From assembly GCF_024436375.1 (NCBI RefSeq), contig NZ_JAFMZM010000005.1, forward strand, positions 1-64,000: a stretch of 64,000 nt of DNA. Reading direction: 5' to 3'. This DNA comes from Nocardioides astragali (GTDB lineage: Bacteria > Actinomycetota > Actinomycetes > Propionibacteriales > Nocardioidaceae). The position numbers were made by a program, and so were the translations under genes. Of this stretch, positions 9,251 through 18,014 are shown one piece after another; within the stretch, counting starts at the first letter, position 1, and each line of letters begins with the position of its first letter. A model generated the notes under the pieces. That model was given only the letters and a program-made list of their open reading frames with translations. It ran no database searches and was not told the origin of the DNA.

Positions 9251-10807
9251 ATGTCAACGATCGATCACCAGGCGTTCTTCATCGACGGAGGCTGGCGCCA
9301 GGCCCAGACCGACGACCGCTTCGAGATCGTCTCCCCGCGCTCGGAGCAGGTCATCGGGCACGTGCCCGCGGCGTCCAGGGCGGACATCGACGCCGCCGTC
9401 GGAGCCGCTCGCCGGGCCTTCGACGAAGGGGAGTGGCCCCGGCTGACGCCGGCCGAGCGAGCCGACTACCTCACCCGCATGGCGGACGCGATCGCCAAGC
9501 GTCAGGAGGAGCTCGCCGAGCTCATCACCGAGGAGCTCGGCTGCACGCTGTTCCTCTCCCAGGTCTACCAGGTCGTTTCGCCGGTGATGAGCCTCAACTA
9601 CAACGCCGAGATCGGCCGCGGGCTGGTCACCGACCAGGTGCGCCTCAGTGACCTCGGTCCGCTGGCGGCGAGCTCCGAGGGCGGCAGCATCATCCCGATG
9701 GCCGGCGCCAGCCTCGTGACCCAGGAGCCGGTCGGCGTGGTGGCCGCGTTCCCGGCCTACAACTTCGCGTTCCCGGCGGTGCCGCAGAAGGTGGCGCCCG
9801 CCCTCATCGCCGGGTGCACCGCGGTGGTCAAGGTGACCGAGCCCAACCCGCTGGCGACCTTCATCTACGGAGACATCTGCGCCGAGATCGGTCTGCCGCC
9901 CGGTGTCATCAACATCGTCGCCGCGCGGGCGCCGGAGGCGGAGTACCTCGTCCGTCACCCGGGCGTGGACATGGTCAGCTTCACCGGGTCGGTGCAGACC
10001 GGCGCCAGGATCGCCGCCGCGTGTGGCGAGCTCATCCGTCCCTGCGTGCTCGAGCTCGGTGGCAAGTCCGCGGCGATCGTCCTCGACGACGCCAAGCTCG
10101 AGGACGCGCTGCCGGTGCTCATCGGCGCGAGTGTCGGCACCAACGCAGGACAGAGCTGCGTCGCGCTCACCCGCCTCGTCGTCCCCGCAGCGCAGTACGA
10201 CGACTACGCCGAGGCGCTCGTCGAAGGGTTCAGGTCCCTGAAGATCGGTGACCCGATGGAGGCCGACACGGTCATCAGCCCGTTGGTCACCGAGCGTCAG
10301 CGCGACCGCGTGGAGGAGTACGTCGAGCTCGCCCGCAAGGAGGGCGCCACGATCGCCACCGGCGGCCGTCGACCGGCGGGCCTCGGCCGTGGCTGGTACT
10401 TCGAGCCGACCCTGGTCACGGACGCCGACAACTCCATGCGGGTGTCTCGCGAGGAGATCTTCGGCCCGATGACCTGCCTCATCGCCCATCACGGCGAGGA
10501 CGACGCGATCCGGATCGCCAACGACAGCGAGCTGGGCCTGTCGGGCGCCGTGTTCACGGCCGACGACGTCCACGGGTTCGAGGTCGCCCGCAAGGTGCGA
10601 GCCGGCACGTTCTCGGTGAACACCTTCGCCGCGGACCTCGGCTCGCCGTTCGGCGGCTACAAGAAGTCCGGCATCGGGCGCGAGCACGGGCCGACGGCCT
10701 ACCAGGAGTTCCTGCACTACAAGACGATCTCGGTCGACCCCAGCCGGGCCCTCCCCGAGTCCGTGACGGCCGGCGTGCCCCGCGGCACCGGCCCGGGCAC
10801 GCACTGA
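9251..10807 (+). CDS. aldehyde dehydrogenase family protein
   Basis: A 518-residue NAD(P)-dependent aldehyde dehydrogenase. Catalytic residues are visible: Asn171 in FPAYNFAFP, Lys194 in AVVKVTEPNP, Glu268 in LELGGKS and the nucleophile Cys303 in GQSCVALTR. It would oxidise an aldehyde to the carboxylic acid. The ATG at 9251 has GGAGG about 6 nt upstream; an earlier in-frame ATG at 9209 lacks this. First gene of an operon with the OYE-type reductase, a SnoaL-like protein and a zinc alcohol dehydrogenase, under operator C. Confidence 0.93.
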   Translation: MSTIDHQAFFIDGGWRQAQTDDRFEIVSPRSEQVIGHVPAASRADIDAAVGAARRAFDEGEWPRLTPAERADYLTRMADAIAKRQEELAELITEELGCTLFLSQVYQVVSPVMSLNYNAEIGRGLVTDQVRLSDLGPLAASSEGGSIIPMAGASLVTQEPVGVVAAFPAYNFAFPAVPQKVAPALIAGCTAVVKVTEPNPLATFIYGDICAEIGLPPGVINIVAARAPEAEYLVRHPGVDMVSFTGSVQTGARIAAACGELIRPCVLELGGKSAAIVLDDAKLEDALPVLIGASVGTNAGQSCVALTRLVVPAAQYDDYAEALVEGFRSLKIGDPMEADTVISPLVTERQRDRVEEYVELARKEGATIATGGRRPAGLGRGWYFEPTLVTDADNSMRVSREEIFGPMTCLIAHHGEDDAIRIANDSELGLSGAVFTADDVHGFEVARKVRAGTFSVNTFAADLGSPFGGYKKSGIGREHGPTAYQEFLHYKTISVDPSRALPESVTAGVPRGTGPGTH

Positions 10808-10824
10808 GTCCGCCGGAGCAGGCG

Positions 10825-12768
10825 ATGGATGACCAGTTCCCGCACGTCTTCTCACCGTTGCGCATCGGCGGCTTCGACGTCCGGAACCGACTGGTGGCCC
10901 TGCCCGCCGGGACGAGCCTGGTCGAGCACGGCATCCCCACGCACGGCGACGTCGAGCACTTCGAGAGGCTCGCGGCCGGGGGTGTCGGGCTGGTCGTCGC
11001 TGGTGCGATGGTCGTGCACCCGACGTCCGCGCTGAGGTCCGGCAAGCTGGTCGAGGCCTACCTCGACGCGGTCGTACCGGCGATGGCGGCGAAGGCCGAC
11101 GTCGTCCACCGCCACGGCGCGAGGTTGGTCGGGCAGCTGTGCCACCTCGGACGCGAGTTCATCGGCGGCGAGTCCGACCACGCTCCGGTGGCCCCGTCGG
11201 CGATCAAGACCGTCCGCGACGCCTATCCGCCGCACGTCCTCACGCACCGCGAGATCGACGACATCGTCGAGGGCTGGCGGGTGTCGACCACGCACCTGGT
11301 CGAGGCCGGGCTCGACGGGGTGGAGATCCATGCGGCGCACGGCTACCTGCCGGCTCAGTTCATGTCCCCGCTGACCAACCGTCGCACCGACTCCTTCGGA
11401 GGCTCCTTCGAGAACCGGATGCGGTTCCTGCACCTGGTGATCGAGGCGATGCGCGAGGTGGCGCCGGCGGGGTTCGCCCTCGGCGTCCGGCTCAGCGGCG
11501 AGGAGGAGGTGCCCGGTGGCATGGGCATCGAGGACTGCGTGCGGATCGCGGAGGACCTGGCCGCCCTCGGCACGGTCGACTACTTCAGCATCACCCACGG
11601 GACCCGGGGAAAGTACGTCAAGGACTCCACCGGCCCCGACGCAGTGGCTGTCCCCTCGGCGTCCCGCGTCCGTGCGGCCACCGGCCTGCCCACCATCGTC
11701 GGCCAGCGGATCCGCGACGTCGGCACTGCCGAGCACGTCATCAAGGCGGGGCACGCCGACCTGGTCGGCATGGCCCGGGCGCTGATCGCCGACCCCGACC
11801 TGCCGACGAAGTCGCAGTCCGGGCGTCTCGACGAGATCCGCGGCTGCCTCGGCATCAACCAGGACTGCCGGGCCTTCGACCCCCACCTGCACTGCGCCGT
11901 CAACGCCGAGGTGGGCCGTGGCCGGCTGCCCGGCGCGGGGGTCCAGGTCGACCGGCCCAAGGAGATCTACGTCATCGGCGGCGGCCCGGGTGGTCTGGAG
12001 GCGGCCCGGGTGGCCGCCGAGCGTGGGCATCGCGTGACGCTCTTCGAGCGCGAGACGGTGCTCGGCGGAGCCGTACGCGTCGCAGCCGCCTCACCGCACC
12101 GCGCGACCCTGATCGACATCGTCGACTACCTCGACCGGGAGACCAGGCGGCTCAAGGTCGACGTCAACCTCGGCGCCACCATCTCGGTCGAGGACCTCGA
12201 GGAGATCGCCGGCATCGCCGACCACGTCGTCATCGCCACGGGCTCCAGCGCCGGGGTCCTGCCCCACGCGCTCGCCTCGCGGGGAGCGGTCTCGGTCGAC
12301 GACGTCCTGACCGGACCGGTCGGACAGCGCGAGCCCGGTCACGCCGTCGTGTACGACGAGGGCGACGGCTTCTGGCCGGCCTACAGTGCCGCCGAGGCGC
12401 TCGCCCAACGGGGCTGGCAGGTCTCCTTCGCCACCGGCCTGACCGCACTCGCTCCGCGCGTGCCGGCGGAGAGCGTCGGCCCGCTCCTGCAGCGCCTCGG
12501 GGACGCGGGCGTCGCGCTGCACGTCGCACACCGGCTGCTCGTCCCTGACGACGCCGCCGGTGCGGTCGTCCTGCAGCCGCTCTTCGGCGGGGCGGACGTC
12601 CCCGTCGCGGCCGACCTCCTGGTCTGGCACCAGCCTCGGACCGTCGACGACGTGCTGGTGCGCGCCATCGCGCCCGGCGCCACCACGACGGCGATCGGTG
12701 ACTGCGTGACGCCGCGCCGGATCAGCCATGCCATCGCCGAGGGCTACCGGCTCGGAGCGACCGTCTGA
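10825..12768 (+). CDS. Old Yellow Enzyme-type FMN/FAD oxidoreductase (2,4-dienoyl-CoA reductase-like)
   Basis: A 647-residue two-part flavoenzyme. Residues 1 to about 340 form an OYE-like FMN barrel (GQLCHLGREF, EIHAAHGYLPAQFMSPLTN). The C-terminal half starts with a dinucleotide-binding motif, IYVIGGGPGGLEAARVA. This is the layout of FadH, trimethylamine dehydrogenase and BaiCD-like enzymes, which reduce activated C=C bonds. The linker normally carries four [4Fe-4S] Cys (CxxCx3Cx11C). Here it reads CLGINQDCRAFDPHLHC, so the second Cys is Ile and the last spacing is shorter. It probably reduces an enone or dienoyl intermediate; substrate unknown. Confidence 0.88.
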   Translation: MDDQFPHVFSPLRIGGFDVRNRLVALPAGTSLVEHGIPTHGDVEHFERLAAGGVGLVVAGAMVVHPTSALRSGKLVEAYLDAVVPAMAAKADVVHRHGARLVGQLCHLGREFIGGESDHAPVAPSAIKTVRDAYPPHVLTHREIDDIVEGWRVSTTHLVEAGLDGVEIHAAHGYLPAQFMSPLTNRRTDSFGGSFENRMRFLHLVIEAMREVAPAGFALGVRLSGEEEVPGGMGIEDCVRIAEDLAALGTVDYFSITHGTRGKYVKDSTGPDAVAVPSASRVRAATGLPTIVGQRIRDVGTAEHVIKAGHADLVGMARALIADPDLPTKSQSGRLDEIRGCLGINQDCRAFDPHLHCAVNAEVGRGRLPGAGVQVDRPKEIYVIGGGPGGLEAARVAAERGHRVTLFERETVLGGAVRVAAASPHRATLIDIVDYLDRETRRLKVDVNLGATISVEDLEEIAGIADHVVIATGSSAGVLPHALASRGAVSVDDVLTGPVGQREPGHAVVYDEGDGFWPAYSAAEALAQRGWQVSFATGLTALAPRVPAESVGPLLQRLGDAGVALHVAHRLLVPDDAAGAVVLQPLFGGADVPVAADLLVWHQPRTVDDVLVRAIAPGATTTAIGDCVTPRRISHAIAEGYRLGATV

Positions 12769-12811
12769 TGCCCCCCGAGAACCCCCAAGAGACCACAGAG
12801 AAGGAAGAGCC

Positions 12812-13279
12812 ATGACCAGTGTCGAGGACCGGATCCTCATCGAGGACACCATCTACCGCTATGCGTCGAGCATCGACTCGGGCAACCCGGACGCGCTGGA
12901 GGACGTCCTGCACCCGGAGCTGTGGGCGCAGTACGGCAACGCCGAGCCCGCACGAGGCGCCGACACCGTGATCGGCTGGATCCGGGAGGCGACCAAGAAC
13001 TGCGTCTGGCAGCACCACCTGCTGAGCGTCTACCACGTCGACGTGCAGGGCGACTCCGCGACCGCCCTCGTCTACCACACGTCGTACCAGAAGTTCGAGG
13101 GCGACGACGACGTCTGTGTGCTCGTCGGCCGCTACCACGACGAGCTGATCCGGCACGAAGGCACGTGGAAGATCTCCCGGCTCGTCTTCGAGATCATGTG
13201 GGGGGAGCGCCGCGCGGACACCGCGGGCTACCTCGAGGCGGTCGGTGGCCGTGGCCCGCAGGTGCCGAACTGGCCATGA
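12812..13279 (+). CDS. SnoaL-like / NTF2-fold protein
   Basis: A 155-residue protein of the SnoaL/NTF2-like fold, beginning MTSVEDRILIEDTIYRYASS. This opening, the TWKISRLVFEIMW strand near the C-terminus and the length are typical of small cone-shaped hydratase, isomerase or binding proteins. AAGGAAGAG precedes the ATG at 12812. It lies inside the aldehyde dehydrogenase operon and its stop overlaps the next start. The exact reaction cannot be predicted. Confidence 0.8.
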   Translation: MTSVEDRILIEDTIYRYASSIDSGNPDALEDVLHPELWAQYGNAEPARGADTVIGWIREATKNCVWQHHLLSVYHVDVQGDSATALVYHTSYQKFEGDDDVCVLVGRYHDELIRHEGTWKISRLVFEIMWGERRADTAGYLEAVGGRGPQVPNWP

Positions 13280-14340
13280 TCGAGGCAGCCGTGCGTCCCC
13301 GCACCGGGACGATGTCGGCCTACCGACTCTCCGGCTGGGGTCGACCGGTGGACCTGGTCGACGTAGCAGTGCCGGTGCCGCGGGGCCCGGAGGTGTTGGT
13401 CGAGGTGAAGGCCGTGGGCCTGTGCCACTCCGATCTCTTCGTGATGTCCTGCGACGAGGGAGTGCTGCCCTACGACCTCCCGCTGACCCTCGGACACGAG
13501 GTGGCCGGCCGTGTCGTCGCCCTCGGAGACGGGGCGAGCTCCTCACTCCTCGGGCGGGACGGCGTGGTGCACGGCGTCTGGTCGTGCGGCGAGTGCCACA
13601 ACTGTCGCCGCGGGCAGGACAACTACTGCATCGCACTCGCCGGGCGGGTGGGCTGTGGGCTCGGCCGCGACGGGGGACTGGCGGAGTACGTCCTGCTGCC
13701 CGACGCTCGCCACTTCGTCACCGCGACCGGAGTACCGCCGACCATGCTGGCGCCGCTCGCCGATGCCGGCCTCACCGCCTATCACGCGATCCAGCAGCAC
13801 CGCGACGCCCTGGTCGGTGAGTGCGCGGCCCTGGTGATCGGTGTCGGCGGCCTCGGCCACCTGGCGGTCCAGATCCTGCGGGCCACCACCTCGGCGCGCG
13901 TGGTCGCCTCCGACCCCCGACCCGAGGCGTGCGCCCTGGCCGAGAGGCTGGGCGCCCACCATGCGGCGACGTCGGTGGACGAGGCGATGCGGCTGGCGGC
14001 CGCCGCTGGGCTTCCAGGAGCAGACGTCGTCCTGGACTTCGTCGGCTCGGACGAGACCATGCGAGTCGGTGCCGCTGCCCTGGTTCCCGGAGGTCGACTG
14101 GTCGTCGTCGGTGGTGCTCGCGGCAGCATGGCGGTGGGCAAGGGACTGGACCTGCCCCTGGGCTGGCAGGTCAGCGCCCCGTTCTGGGGCTCTCGGCAGG
14201 ATCTCGTCGCCGTCGTCGAGCTCGCCGAGCAGGGCCTGCTCGAGCCGGTCATCGAGGTGGTGTCGTTCGGCGAGGTGCCCGATGCTTACGCGCGGCTGCA
14301 CGACGGTGGGGTGACCGGGCGGCTCGTCGTGGTTCCCTGA
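13276..14340 (+). CDS. zinc-dependent alcohol dehydrogenase (MDR family)
   Basis: A 354-residue medium-chain dehydrogenase. Catalytic zinc ligands lie in GLCHSD and LGHE; the structural zinc Cys cluster is CGECHNCRRGQDNYC; the Rossmann motif is VIGVGGLGHLAVQI. It interconverts an alcohol and a ketone or aldehyde with NAD(P). The ATG at 13276 overlaps the preceding stop. A second ATG at 13312 (MSAYRLSG) matches the usual N-terminus of the family and may be the real start. Last gene of the operon. Confidence 0.9.
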   Translation: MIEAAVRPRTGTMSAYRLSGWGRPVDLVDVAVPVPRGPEVLVEVKAVGLCHSDLFVMSCDEGVLPYDLPLTLGHEVAGRVVALGDGASSSLLGRDGVVHGVWSCGECHNCRRGQDNYCIALAGRVGCGLGRDGGLAEYVLLPDARHFVTATGVPPTMLAPLADAGLTAYHAIQQHRDALVGECAALVIGVGGLGHLAVQILRATTSARVVASDPRPEACALAERLGAHHAATSVDEAMRLAAAAGLPGADVVLDFVGSDETMRVGAAALVPGGRLVVVGGARGSMAVGKGLDLPLGWQVSAPFWGSRQDLVAVVELAEQGLLEPVIEVVSFGEVPDAYARLHDGGVTGRLVVVP

Positions 14341-14363
14341 CGACTGGTGGGGCCGGCTCGGGT

Positions 14364-14984
14364 CTACGTGACGACGCGAAGCACCGCGTCAGAGGTCAGC
14401 ACACCGATCTCCTCGAGCGAGTGCGGACCGCCCGGGCGATACCAGCGCCACACGCCGACGACGAGCGCGAGGGCCATCCGTGCGGACAGCTCGACGTCCC
14501 GGTCGGCGAAGGCGCCGCTCTCGACTCCGCGCCGGATCAGGTCGGTCCATGCCTTCTCGATGTCACGCACCAGCGCCCGGGAGCGCAGTCGCTCCTGCTC
14601 CTCCTTCTCCGAAGGTCGCTCGGTGCTGAGCAGGTCGAGGTGGTTCTGCAGGATCCGGCGCTGGAGGGCGTCCCGCGCGCTGGCCTCGTAGGCAGAGCGG
14701 ACCGCCTGGGCGAGCGCCTCCGCCGGATCCTCGATGGACCCCGTCACCTCCTGGAACCGAGCCAGCGACTGGGTGAGCTCGAGGCGCATGATGGTCAGCA
14801 GGCAGTGGGCCTTGGACTCGAAGTAGTGGTAGAGCGCCGTCTGCCCGATGCCGACGTCGTCGGCGATCGCCGCCCACTTGGTGTGCTCGTAGCCGTCGCT
14901 GCCGAAGCGGTCGACGGCGGCAGCAACGATCGCCGAGCGCTTGGAACGCGCGCTCTCGGTGCGCGGGACTGTCGATGTCTCCAT
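14364..14984 (-). CDS. TetR-family regulator 1, candidate repressor of the ACTGAA regulon
   Basis: A 206-residue TetR protein. The N-terminal helix-turn-helix contains GYEHTKWAAIADDVGIGQTALYHYF, and GIGQTALYHYFESKAHCLLTIM is identical in the second TetR protein at 55269-55889, which also has 206 residues. Both share DxxxxRILQNHxDLL and VWRWYRPGG later. The start at 14984 has AAGGGGAG directly upstream; a longer ORF to 15092 has no ribosome site. It is transcribed away from the NADP-dependent oxidoreductase, with operator D between them. It probably represses the regulon and is released by a pathway metabolite, perhaps an acyl-CoA; the ligand is a guess. Confidence 0.9.
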   Translation of the reverse strand: METSTVPRTESARSKRSAIVAAAVDRFGSDGYEHTKWAAIADDVGIGQTALYHYFESKAHCLLTIMRLELTQSLARFQEVTGSIEDPAEALAQAVRSAYEASARDALQRRILQNHLDLLSTERPSEKEEQERLRSRALVRDIEKAWTDLIRRGVESGAFADRDVELSARMALALVVGVWRWYRPGGPHSLEEIGVLTSDAVLRVVT

Positions 14985-15081
14985 GGCTCCCCTTCCCGAG
15001 ACGTGGTCGCTCAGGGTAGCGCCACACGTTCCTGGATCGGCTCTGTCGATGTCTCCCGAGCTGTTGCCGGGGAGGACGTGA

Positions 15082-15098
15082 ACTGATATCACTTCAAG
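15082..15098. promoter_or_regulatory. Operator D, between tetR 1 and the NADP-dependent oxidoreductase
   Basis: ACTGAT-ATCAC-TTCAAG matches the operator consensus at 9 of 12 arm positions. It lies in the divergent region and could serve autoregulation of the TetR gene as well as control of the rightward operon. Confidence 0.55.
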
Positions 15099-15152
15099 TA
15101 TGGCTCCTCATCCGCGTCCTCCACAACCTCGGCCGCCCGGGCAGCGAGACTC

Positions 15153-16178
15153 GTGACCCGCGTCGGACGCGAGGTCCGGGTCCGGGGCTACCCCGCGGGC
15201 CCGGTCACGACCGGCGACTTCGAGGTGGTCGAGGTAGAGGTCCCCGGCCCTGCGCCCGGAGAGGTGCTCGTCCGCAACACGTGGACGTCCGTCGACCCCG
15301 GACTGCGCCTGCGACTGCGACCAGATGCTCCCGCCGGCTACTTCGTCGCCTTCCCGCTGGGGGAGCCGATGGACGGGGTGATGGCAGTCGGCGAGGTGGT
15401 CGAGTCCTGCGCCGAGGGCTTCGCGGTGGGCGACACCGTCACGCACGCCAAGGGCTGGCGGGAGTACGCCGTCGTCGACCCCGCCGAGGTCCAGCTCGGC
15501 GGCATCGGCACCCTCACCCGTGTCGAGCTCGAGGGGGCCGAGGCGTCGTGGTTCCTCGGCCCGCTGGGAGGTATGGGGCTCACGGCGTACGCCGGCCTGC
15601 ACGTGGTCGACGCGCTGCGAGGAGGAGAGACCGTCTGGGTCTCCGCCGCAGCGGGGGCGGTCGGCAGCCTCGCGGTGCAGATCGCCAGGCTCAGCGGGAA
15701 CCGGGTGATCGCAAGCGCCGGATCCGACGACAAGGTGGCCTGGCTGCAGGAATCTCTCGGCGTCGAGGCGTTCAACTACCGCGACGGCCTCGACGACCGG
15801 CTCGGCGCACTGGCGCCCCACGGCGTCGATGTCTGCTTCGACTCGGTCGGGGGGGACCATCTCGAGGCGGCCCTGGATCACCTCGGCCGCAACGGCCGGG
15901 TCGCGATGTGCGGCTCGATCTCGGACTACGAGTCGGAGCCGAAGGGTCCGCGCAACCTGTTCCTCGCGGTCTCCAAGGACCTGACCTTGCGCGGCTTCCG
16001 CGGAAGCAGCAACCTGCACCTGATGCCTGAGATGCGGCAACTGATCGCGGGCTGGCTCGCCACCGGCGAGCTCGTGCACCGCGAGACGGTGTTCACGGGC
16101 CTCGAGTCCGCCCCTCACGCACTGGCCGAGATGATCGCCGGGCGCACCATCGGCAAGACCCTCGTCAGCATCGGCTGA
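15153..16178 (+). CDS. NADP-dependent MDR oxidoreductase (PTGR/CurA-like enone reductase)
   Basis: A 341-residue zinc-free medium-chain reductase. It has the N-terminal VRNTWTSVDPGLRLRL segment, the cofactor-binding VSAAAGAVGSLAVQIARL and the FDSVGGDHLEAAL segment typical of prostaglandin/leukotriene reductases and CurA. These enzymes reduce the C=C of alpha,beta-unsaturated ketones with NADPH. The start is GTG 15153, with GCGAG a few bases upstream. It heads a two-gene unit with the SDR that follows, under operator D. Confidence 0.87.
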   Translation: MTRVGREVRVRGYPAGPVTTGDFEVVEVEVPGPAPGEVLVRNTWTSVDPGLRLRLRPDAPAGYFVAFPLGEPMDGVMAVGEVVESCAEGFAVGDTVTHAKGWREYAVVDPAEVQLGGIGTLTRVELEGAEASWFLGPLGGMGLTAYAGLHVVDALRGGETVWVSAAAGAVGSLAVQIARLSGNRVIASAGSDDKVAWLQESLGVEAFNYRDGLDDRLGALAPHGVDVCFDSVGGDHLEAALDHLGRNGRVAMCGSISDYESEPKGPRNLFLAVSKDLTLRGFRGSSNLHLMPEMRQLIAGWLATGELVHRETVFTGLESAPHALAEMIAGRTIGKTLVSIG

Positions 16179-16197
16179 CCCGACAGACAGGATCGAC

Positions 16198-16962
16198 ATG
16201 ACGACGATGGAGCGACGCCTCAAGGACAAGGTCGTGTTCCTCAGCGGGGCGACCGGGGGCCTCGGCCTGGCGACGGCCGAGCGTCTCGCCGAAGAGGGCG
16301 CACACCTGGTGCTCACCGATCTCGACGAGCAGGCGTGCCAGGCGCTGGCAGACGACCTACCGGGGACCGGTCGGCACGTCGTGGCGCGTCTCGACGTCGC
16401 CGACGAGACCGGGTGGCTGGAGTTGGCCGCGCTGATCCAGCGTGAGTACGGCCGGCTCGACGGCCTCGTCAACAATGCCGGGATCGGCAGCCTCGCGACC
16501 GTCGAGGAGGAGACCCTCGAGCACTGGAACGCGGTGATGTCCGTCGACTCCACCGGCGTCTGGCTCGGGATGAAGCACCTCGGTCCGATCATCGCCTTGT
16601 CGGGCGGTGGCTCGATCGTCAACCTGTCCTCGATCCTGGGGACCGTCGGCGGCCTCGGCAACAGTGCGGCGTACCACGCGGCGAAGGGTGCGGTCCGCAC
16701 GCTCACCAAGAACGCCGCCCTGCACTGGGCCACCAGCGGCGTGCGGGTCAACTCGCTGCACCCCGGCTTCATCGGGACCGCCCAGCTGCTGGAGCGCTAC
16801 GAGGGCACCCCGCGGCACGAGGCGATGCTCGCCAACACGCCCGTAGGCCGCCTGGGGCGAGGCGACGAGATCGCGGCAGTCGTCGCCTTCCTGGTGAGCG
16901 ACGACTCGACCTTCATGACCGGCTCCGAGGTCTATGCCGATGGCGGCTACACCGCGCGCTGA
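16198..16962 (+). CDS. short-chain dehydrogenase/reductase (SDR)
   Basis: A 254-residue classical SDR. The cofactor motif GATGGLG is near residue 18, NNAG follows at 92-95, and the catalytic set is Ser145 with Tyr159 and Lys163 (YHAAK). Asp41 after the second beta strand (LVLTDLD) favours NAD. It would oxidise or reduce an alcohol/ketone in the pathway. It begins 19 nt after the reductase gene and ends almost against the convergent gene at 16967. Confidence 0.9.
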   Translation: MTTMERRLKDKVVFLSGATGGLGLATAERLAEEGAHLVLTDLDEQACQALADDLPGTGRHVVARLDVADETGWLELAALIQREYGRLDGLVNNAGIGSLATVEEETLEHWNAVMSVDSTGVWLGMKHLGPIIALSGGGSIVNLSSILGTVGGLGNSAAYHAAKGAVRTLTKNAALHWATSGVRVNSLHPGFIGTAQLLERYEGTPRHEAMLANTPVGRLGRGDEIAAVVAFLVSDDSTFMTGSEVYADGGYTAR

Positions 16963-16966
16963 GCCG

Positions 16967-17359
16967 TCAGCACGCGAGGTGGAGGGTGCGCCCGCTGCCG
17001 CGTACGAGCAGGGGGTCTGTCGCCGCCGGTCGCTCCGCTCCCGTGGGGACGGACACGGCGAGGTAGTCGACGTCGTGGAGCCGCTCGGACCAGCCCGTCA
17101 GCCGAGCCTCCAGGATCACCCGACCCGGGCCTTGGACCGTGCCCTGGGGAACGGTCAGGCGGTCGTAGCCGATGAAGGCCCCGGCGCTGCCGACGAGGCG
17201 GCAGGCCAGCTCGTGGCGCATCCCGTCGAGCATCCGCAGCAGGTCGGCTGCCGACAGGGTCTCGCCGTCGCCGATGTCGACGGCCAGCCACTCGCGCACC
17301 GGCTCCGGGGCGGCAGGCAGGGGAGGGGATGGACGCTGCATCGTGGTGGGTCCGCTCAT
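16967..17359 (-). CDS. hypothetical protein
   Basis: A 130-residue protein not recognised. It has a Pro-rich N-terminal 25 residues, then a compact region with REWLAVDIGDGETL, LLRMLDGMRHELACRLVG and VILEARLTGWSERLHDVDYLAVSV. The strand-rich second half with one central helix could be a hotdog- or cystatin-like fold, but no motif settles this. The start at 17359 is chosen because AGGAG lies 7 nt upstream. Upstream is an AT-richer segment TTGTCAACAGTTAAC (about 17423-17437) that may belong to its promoter. Convergent with the SDR gene. Confidence 0.55.
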   Translation of the reverse strand: MSGPTTMQRPSPPLPAAPEPVREWLAVDIGDGETLSAADLLRMLDGMRHELACRLVGSAGAFIGYDRLTVPQGTVQGPGRVILEARLTGWSERLHDVDYLAVSVPTGAERPAATDPLLVRGSGRTLHLAC

Positions 17360-17454
17360 TGGTCCGCTCCTGCCACTCGATTCCCGGGCTGGGGCTTCCA
17401 CGCTACGGCGAGTCCTGTCGATTGTCAACAGTTAACGGACCCGCGCAGTCACGC

Positions 17455-17967
17455 TCAGCCGGGCGGCCTCCTGAGGCCGTAGCGGGCGACGACGTCGTCC
17501 AGCCACGGAGCGTTGCCGAAGACCAGCCCGTGATCGGCGGCGAGCGCGGCGAGGCTCTCGGGGTCCGGCGGGCCGGCCGAGGCCAGCTCCGTCACGCCCC
17601 AGAAGAAGTGCTCGAAGCCGGCCGGGCTGATGATCTCGATCATCCGTGCCGGGCTGGAACCGGCGTTCCACATGGTGTGCGTCTCGCCCCGCGGCTTGGT
17701 GATGTAGCCGCCGGCGCCGAGGACGACCTCCCGGTCGCCCGACCGGAAGCCGATCTCTCCGTCGGTGACGATCGAGTACTCGTCCTCACGCGTGTGCATG
17801 TGCGGCGGGACGCACGCGCCGACCGGGAACGGATGCTCCACGACGGACACCTGTCCGTTCGTCTGCTCACCGAAGAGCTTGAAGACCACGCCGATGGTTC
17901 CGAGGGTCCGTTCCTCGCCTTCCCCTGGTCGTACGACGGTCAGCTCAGGTGCCCTGGCACTGCTCAT
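17455..17967 (-). CDS. cupin-domain protein
   Basis: A 170-residue single-domain cupin. Metal ligands are seen in motif 1, HMHTREDEYSIVTDGEI (His, His, Glu), and motif 2, KPRGETHTMWNAG (His). Such proteins are metal-dependent dioxygenases, isomerases or binding proteins; no specific reaction can be given. The C-terminal 60 residues are outside the cupin core. Start ATG 17967, with a GTG at 17976 as alternative; AAGGG lies upstream. It is divergent from a TetR gene, with a palindrome in the shared promoter. Confidence 0.82.
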   Translation of the reverse strand: MSSARAPELTVVRPGEGEERTLGTIGVVFKLFGEQTNGQVSVVEHPFPVGACVPPHMHTREDEYSIVTDGEIGFRSGDREVVLGAGGYITKPRGETHTMWNAGSSPARMIEIISPAGFEHFFWGVTELASAGPPDPESLAALAADHGLVFGNAPWLDDVVARYGLRRPPG

Positions 17968-17994
17968 GGTGTTCACCCTTCGGAAGATTTGGCA

Positions 17995-18008
17995 ATACAG
18001 TGTTGTAT
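17995..18008. promoter_or_regulatory. Palindrome between cupin and TetR genes
   Basis: ATACA-GTGT-TGTAT is a perfect 5-bp-arm inverted repeat in the 47-nt divergent gap. It is a likely operator of the adjacent TetR protein and unlike the ACTGAA set. Confidence 0.5.
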
Positions 18009-18014
18009 CTCCAA

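Noticed and set aside
17420..17440. TTGTCAACAGTTAAC as a tenth regulon operator
   Set aside because: Arms do not fit ACTGAA-N5-TTCAGT; it was left as a possible separate promoter element.
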